NCBI GenBank assembly: GCA_016781705.1 | Contig: JADDPV010000053.1 | Coordinates: 1 to 8,122 of the forward strand | Origin: Rubrobacter sp. | GTDB taxonomy: Bacteria > Actinomycetota > Rubrobacteria > Rubrobacterales > Rubrobacteraceae | Length of the DNA: 8,122 nt | Direction of reading: 5' to 3' | Part shown: positions 5,684 to 8,122 of the stretch, piece by piece | Layout: each line of letters opens with the position of its first letter | Numbering within the stretch: the first letter of the stretch is position 1 | Position numbers and translations under genes: made by a program | Notes under the pieces: generated by a model | Database searches by the model: none | The model's input: the letters and a program-made list of their open reading frames with translations, nothing else | What the model was told of the DNA's origin: nothing

Positions 5684-6513
5684 TGCAAAGCGAACGGTGG
5701 GCGGTGGTCGCGCCCCTGGCGGCGACAATAGGACGCGTCTCGGCCGTCGAGATCGGGGACGGTGAGATAGATCTCTCCGCCCGCCTCGGCGTCCCGGACG
5801 AACCCGGATGGGTGACGGTCGCTGATCTCGCCGAAGACCAAGAACTCCTCGGAGAGGTCCTGTCCCGCATCGGCCGCGAGTACGGGACGACCGACCTGGC
5901 GTACCGGGGGACCACCCTGCTCAGGGACTGCCTCTGGCGCGTCCTCGCGCCCACCGTCGTGGCGCTGCTGACCGAGCGGCGGCTGCCGGACCTGCGTGTG
6001 GAGAACGTGGCGCTGCGCTTCGACGAGAGCGGCTTCGCGGAAGGGATGGCTTTCGTCGGGTCGAGCTTCGCCTCGCTCCCGCACGACCGGGACGCCGGCC
6101 ATCCGGACGCCGTGGTCCTGTCCTCGGAGGACGACCTTCTCGCCTGGCTGCGCGAGGCCCTCGCGGAGACACACCTGCCGGCCCTAATCCCGGCCCTGCG
6201 CGGCCTGCGGGTGCGGCGGGGGACGCGCGTGCTGTGGCGCGCCGCCGTGGACGTGTGCGCGGAGACGTTCATGTTCGTGGGGCAGGAGCTGGGGTGCGAG
6301 GCGGAGGCGTGCGCCCTTGCCGAGAGGCTGCTCGCCGGTCCCTCGCCGCTCTCCGGCCCGACGGGCTACTTCGTGCTGGAGCACGACGGGGGCTCCGAGA
6401 TGACCCGGGTGCGCAACACCTGCTGCCTGTACTACAAGGTCGGGGACAGCACCTGCTTCACCTGCCCGCGCACGTCGAACGAGGAGCGGTTGCGGCGGCT
6501 GGTCGTGAGGTGA
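5683..6513 (+). CDS. FhuF-like ferric-siderophore reductase with 2Fe-2S motif
   Basis: Proteins of the FhuF/siderophore-interacting iron-sulfur type reduce siderophore-bound ferric iron in the cytoplasm so that it is released. The 276-residue product has no signal peptide or membrane segment. The N-terminal two thirds include LAYRGTTLLRDCLWRVLAPT (72-91) and LPDLRVENVALRF (101-113), typical of the FhuF-like N-terminal domain. The C-terminus carries RNTCCLYYKVGDSTCFTCP (244-262): Cys247, Cys248, Cys258 and Cys261 in a CC-x9-C-x2-C arrangement that should hold the 2Fe-2S cluster. ATG 5683 overlaps the SBP2 stop by one base (TGATG), so translation is probably coupled. Position between a binding protein and the ATPase fits intracellular iron release after import. 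The call is firm at family level; the siderophore is unknown. Confidence 0.87.
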   Translation: MQSERWAVVAPLAATIGRVSAVEIGDGEIDLSARLGVPDEPGWVTVADLAEDQELLGEVLSRIGREYGTTDLAYRGTTLLRDCLWRVLAPTVVALLTERRLPDLRVENVALRFDESGFAEGMAFVGSSFASLPHDRDAGHPDAVVLSSEDDLLAWLREALAETHLPALIPALRGLRVRRGTRVLWRAAVDVCAETFMFVGQELGCEAEACALAERLLAGPSPLSGPTGYFVLEHDGGSEMTRVRNTCCLYYKVGDSTCFTCPRTSNEERLRRLVVR

Positions 6514-6522
6514 GGGGGGCAT

Positions 6523-7416
6523 ATGAGCGAAAGCCGGAAGCGAGACGGTGGAGGTAAGAGAGCGGTGAGCAAGCTGCGGACCGAGAAGATCACGCTCGGC
6601 TACGACGAAGCCGCCGTGATAAGGGACCTTACCGTCGAGGTACCAACAGGCTGCATAACGTCCGTCGTCGGGCCAAATGGTTGCGGGAAATCCACCCTGC
6701 TCCGCTCGCTGGCACGACTTATGAAGCCGCGCGGCGGCAGGATCTACCTGGACGGGGACGCGATCTCGAATCTACCGACGCGCGAGGTCGCCAAGCGACT
6801 CGGCATCCTGCCGCAGAGCCCCGCGGCCCCCGATGGGCTCACCGTCCGGGAGCTCGCCGCGCAGGGACGCTACCCGCACCAGAGCTGGCTCCGGCAGTGG
6901 TCCAAGGAAGACGAGCACGCCACCGAGAAGGCGCTGGAGACCACCGGCGTCCTCGAGCTCGCCGACCGACCGCTCGACACCCTCTCCGGCGGCCAGCGGC
7001 AGCGGGCCTGGATCTCGATGGCCCTGGCGCAAGAGACCGGGACCCTGCTCCTCGACGAGCCCACCACCTTCCTCGACATGGCGCACCAGCTTGAGGTTTT
7101 ACAGCTCCTGAACAGGCTGAACCGCGAAGAGGGGCGCACCATCCTCATGGTCCTGCACGACCTGAACAACGCCGCGCGTTTCTCGCACCGCATGATCGCC
7201 ATCTCGGAAGGCAGGGTCTTCACCGCCGGCGCCCCGAGCGAGGTCATGACCCCCGAGGTGCTGAGGGAGGTTTTCCACGTCGAGGCCGACATCATCGCCG
7301 ACCCGCGCGACGGGCTCCCGCTGTGCATCCCCCACGGCCTGAACTATCCGGCAAACGGCCTGAGCCGCGACGAGGTGGAGGCGAGCAATACACGCGGGCT
7401 TTCGCCCGGACCCTGA
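6523..7416 (+). CDS. Iron-siderophore ABC transporter ATP-binding protein (FepC/FhuC type)
   Basis: This cytoplasmic ATPase powers the FecCD permease pair. In 297 residues all ABC motifs are intact: Walker A GPNGCGKST (50-58), Q-loop Gln98 in ILPQSP, signature LSGGQRQRAWISMALAQ (154-170), Walker B TLLLDEP (174-180), D-loop FLD (183-185) and H-loop His212 in VLHDLNNAARF. The GRYPHQSW stretch (115-122) is typical of siderophore ATPases. ATG 6523 has a GAGGGGGG upstream. GTG 6565 is a serious alternative start: GGAGGT at 6550-6555 is spaced 9 bases before it, and the protein would begin at SKLRTEKITLGY, the usual family start (283 residues). The 14 extra residues are polar and unconserved in appearance. 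It lies 9 bp after the reductase gene and is the last intact gene of the operon. Confidence 0.94.
   Translation: MSESRKRDGGGKRAVSKLRTEKITLGYDEAAVIRDLTVEVPTGCITSVVGPNGCGKSTLLRSLARLMKPRGGRIYLDGDAISNLPTREVAKRLGILPQSPAAPDGLTVRELAAQGRYPHQSWLRQWSKEDEHATEKALETTGVLELADRPLDTLSGGQRQRAWISMALAQETGTLLLDEPTTFLDMAHQLEVLQLLNRLNREEGRTILMVLHDLNNAARFSHRMIAISEGRVFTAGAPSEVMTPEVLREVFHVEADIIADPRDGLPLCIPHGLNYPANGLSRDEVEASNTRGLSPGP
6550..6567 (+). promoter_or_regulatory. Internal ribosome binding site and alternative GTG start of the ATPase
   Basis: GGAGGT (6550-6555) followed 9 bases later by GTG 6565-6567 is a better match to the Shine-Dalgarno consensus than the G-run before ATG 6523. It would give the N-terminus expected for FepC-like ATPases. 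Either or both starts may be used. Confidence 0.45.
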
Positions 7417-7443
7417 GCCGCCGGGACTCCAGCCTCGATCGGC

Positions 7444-7457
7444 CTCCGACGGCGGAG
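7444..7457 (+). repeat. Small hairpin in the ATPase-SBP3 spacer
   Basis: CTCCG and CGGAG pair around an ACGG loop, 27 bases after the ATPase stop. With only five pairs and no T-tract it is a weak candidate for an attenuator or processing site. I see no terminator elsewhere in 7417-7514, so transcription may continue into the SBP3 remnant. Confidence 0.2.
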
Positions 7458-7481
7458 ACGGGACCCACGCAGGTGCCAACT

Positions 7482-7503
7482 AGACCGTCAGAAGACCGTC
7501 AGA
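7482..7503 (+). repeat. Tandem 11-bp direct repeat before SBP3
   Basis: AGACCGTCAGA occurs twice with no gap (7482-7492 and 7493-7503). The second copy runs into the Shine-Dalgarno sequence AAAGGAG (7503-7509), which lies 5 bases before ATG 7515. It could be a slippage duplication or a regulator-binding site with one-turn spacing; the sequence does not decide between them. Confidence 0.6.
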
Positions 7504-7514
7504 AAGGAGTGAGG

Positions 7515-8122
7515 ATGAACACGCCGACCGCAAAGCCTCCCACGACCACAGGGACGGGGACCCCCGTCCGCGTCCGCGAAGGTGCCAGCCTCCCCGAAGC
7601 GGATCATGGCCCTCACCGGGCGGATGGATCTTGACGCCCTGCTCGCCCTCGGGCTTCAGCTAGTCGCCGCGGGCGCGAACTTGGAAAACGATACCAGGGT
7701 CAACCCGTGAAGCGCGAGGAGGTTGGACGAGGAGGCCGAGGTCTTCAAGTATCGCCATGAGCCGAACGTCGAGCAGATCGTTACCTTCGAGCCACCTCAT
7801 CATCGGGCACAAGGGCTGGCTGGAGTCGGTCCACGACAAGCTCTCCGAGGTCGCCCCGACGGTCCTCGTCGAGTACGACGGCGGCCCGGACGGAGAAGAA
7901 GCGATATGGCGCGGCCCATGCGCGTCGTGGCCCACGCCGTCGGCTGGGAGAAGGAGGGCGAGGAGTTCCTGAAGGGGATCGACGCGAAGATGGAGGAGCC
8001 CCGCGGGCGCCTGGAGGGGTTGGGCGACCTGAAGGTCTCGGTCTTCACCAGCCTGGACGGCTACCAGGCGTACTACACGCCAGTCAGTTATCCGGGATAC
8101 GCGCGCTGGGGCAACTAACTCG
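7515..8122 (+). pseudogene. Third iron-siderophore substrate-binding protein (SBP3), disrupted and cut by the window end
   Basis: An intact homologue would be another FecB-type ligand-binding protein. ATG 7515 has a good Shine-Dalgarno site but its frame leaves family sequence after about 20 codons. From about 7582 a second frame reads VPASPKRIMALTGRMDLDALLALGL, reaches TGA 7708-7710 after TRVNP (probably a former Trp codon), and continues with SARRLDEEAEVFKYRHEPN and VEQIVTFEP. About two bases are missing near 7792, where EP should run straight into a DLIIG-like block. The third frame has HLIIGHKGWLESVHDKLSEV followed by APTVLVEYDGGP. Another shift near 7905-7917 leads to VVAHAVGWEKEGEEFLKGID and LKVSVFTSLDGYQAYYTPVS. 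TAA 8116-8118 is probably one more shift, since another frame reads ALGQLT to the window edge. No signal peptide or lipobox is visible. The LSEVAPTV block matches LSQIAPTV of SBP1 and SBP2. Confidence 0.8.

Noticed and set aside
7708..7710. A second in-frame TGA, in the SBP3 remnant, as another selenocysteine codon
   Set aside because: The context (VNP-TGA-SARR) is not a redox site, binding proteins of this family have no catalytic Cys there, the gene also has frameshifts, and Trp TGG to TGA is the simpler origin.
1..8122. CRISPR array, tRNA, rRNA, insertion sequence, attachment site or cobalamin riboswitch
   Set aside because: No regularly spaced repeats, cloverleaf, terminal repeats with transposase, or riboswitch-like leader was found on reading both strands. 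Gene loss at both ends is not accompanied by visible mobile-element sequence.

Overview
This high-GC window (about two thirds G+C by eye, codons ending mostly in G or C) looks like chromosomal DNA of a high-GC actinobacterium. The protein sequences remind me of Rubrobacter and relatives, but that placement is from memory of the families and is not proven here. There is no tRNA, rRNA, CRISPR array, transposase or integrase. The core of the window is a ferric-siderophore uptake locus.

Left part (1-1594): an aldo/keto reductase gene broken by at least four frameshifts (123-1098), then an OsmC-family gene (1127-1594). The OsmC reading frame is complete except for one in-frame TGA (1325-1327). That TGA sits where OsmC proteins carry their first, peroxidatic cysteine, and a hairpin that meets the general form of a bacterial SECIS element follows it directly. 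It is either a selenocysteine protein or a gene killed at its key codon. This is the most interesting observation in the window.

Middle part (1613-7416): a minus-strand lipoprotein substrate-binding protein (SBP1, 1613-2578) is divergent from a tight plus-strand cluster. That cluster holds two FecCD-type permeases (2711-3715, 3712-4773), a second substrate-binding lipoprotein (SBP2, 4796-5683), a FhuF-like iron-sulfur ferric-siderophore reductase (5683-6513) and a FepC/FhuC-type ATPase (6523-7416). Junctions overlap by 4 or 1 bases or are separated by 9 to 22. The 132-bp divergent spacer holds a 19-bp near-perfect palindrome of Fur-family type, which fits joint iron (or zinc) control of both directions. 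In the working model, a lipoprotein on the outer face captures the ferric siderophore, the two permeases form the channel, the ATPase drives import, and the FhuF-like protein reduces the iron in the cytoplasm to release it.

Right part (7417-8122): a short spacer with an 11-bp tandem repeat leads to a third, badly damaged substrate-binding gene (SBP3). It has several frameshifts and an in-frame TGA, and it runs off the end of the window. Intact transporter genes are therefore flanked by damaged genes, and SBP2 itself seems to lack about 28 residues in frame. Real gene decay and sequencing or assembly indels cannot be told apart from this sequence alone.
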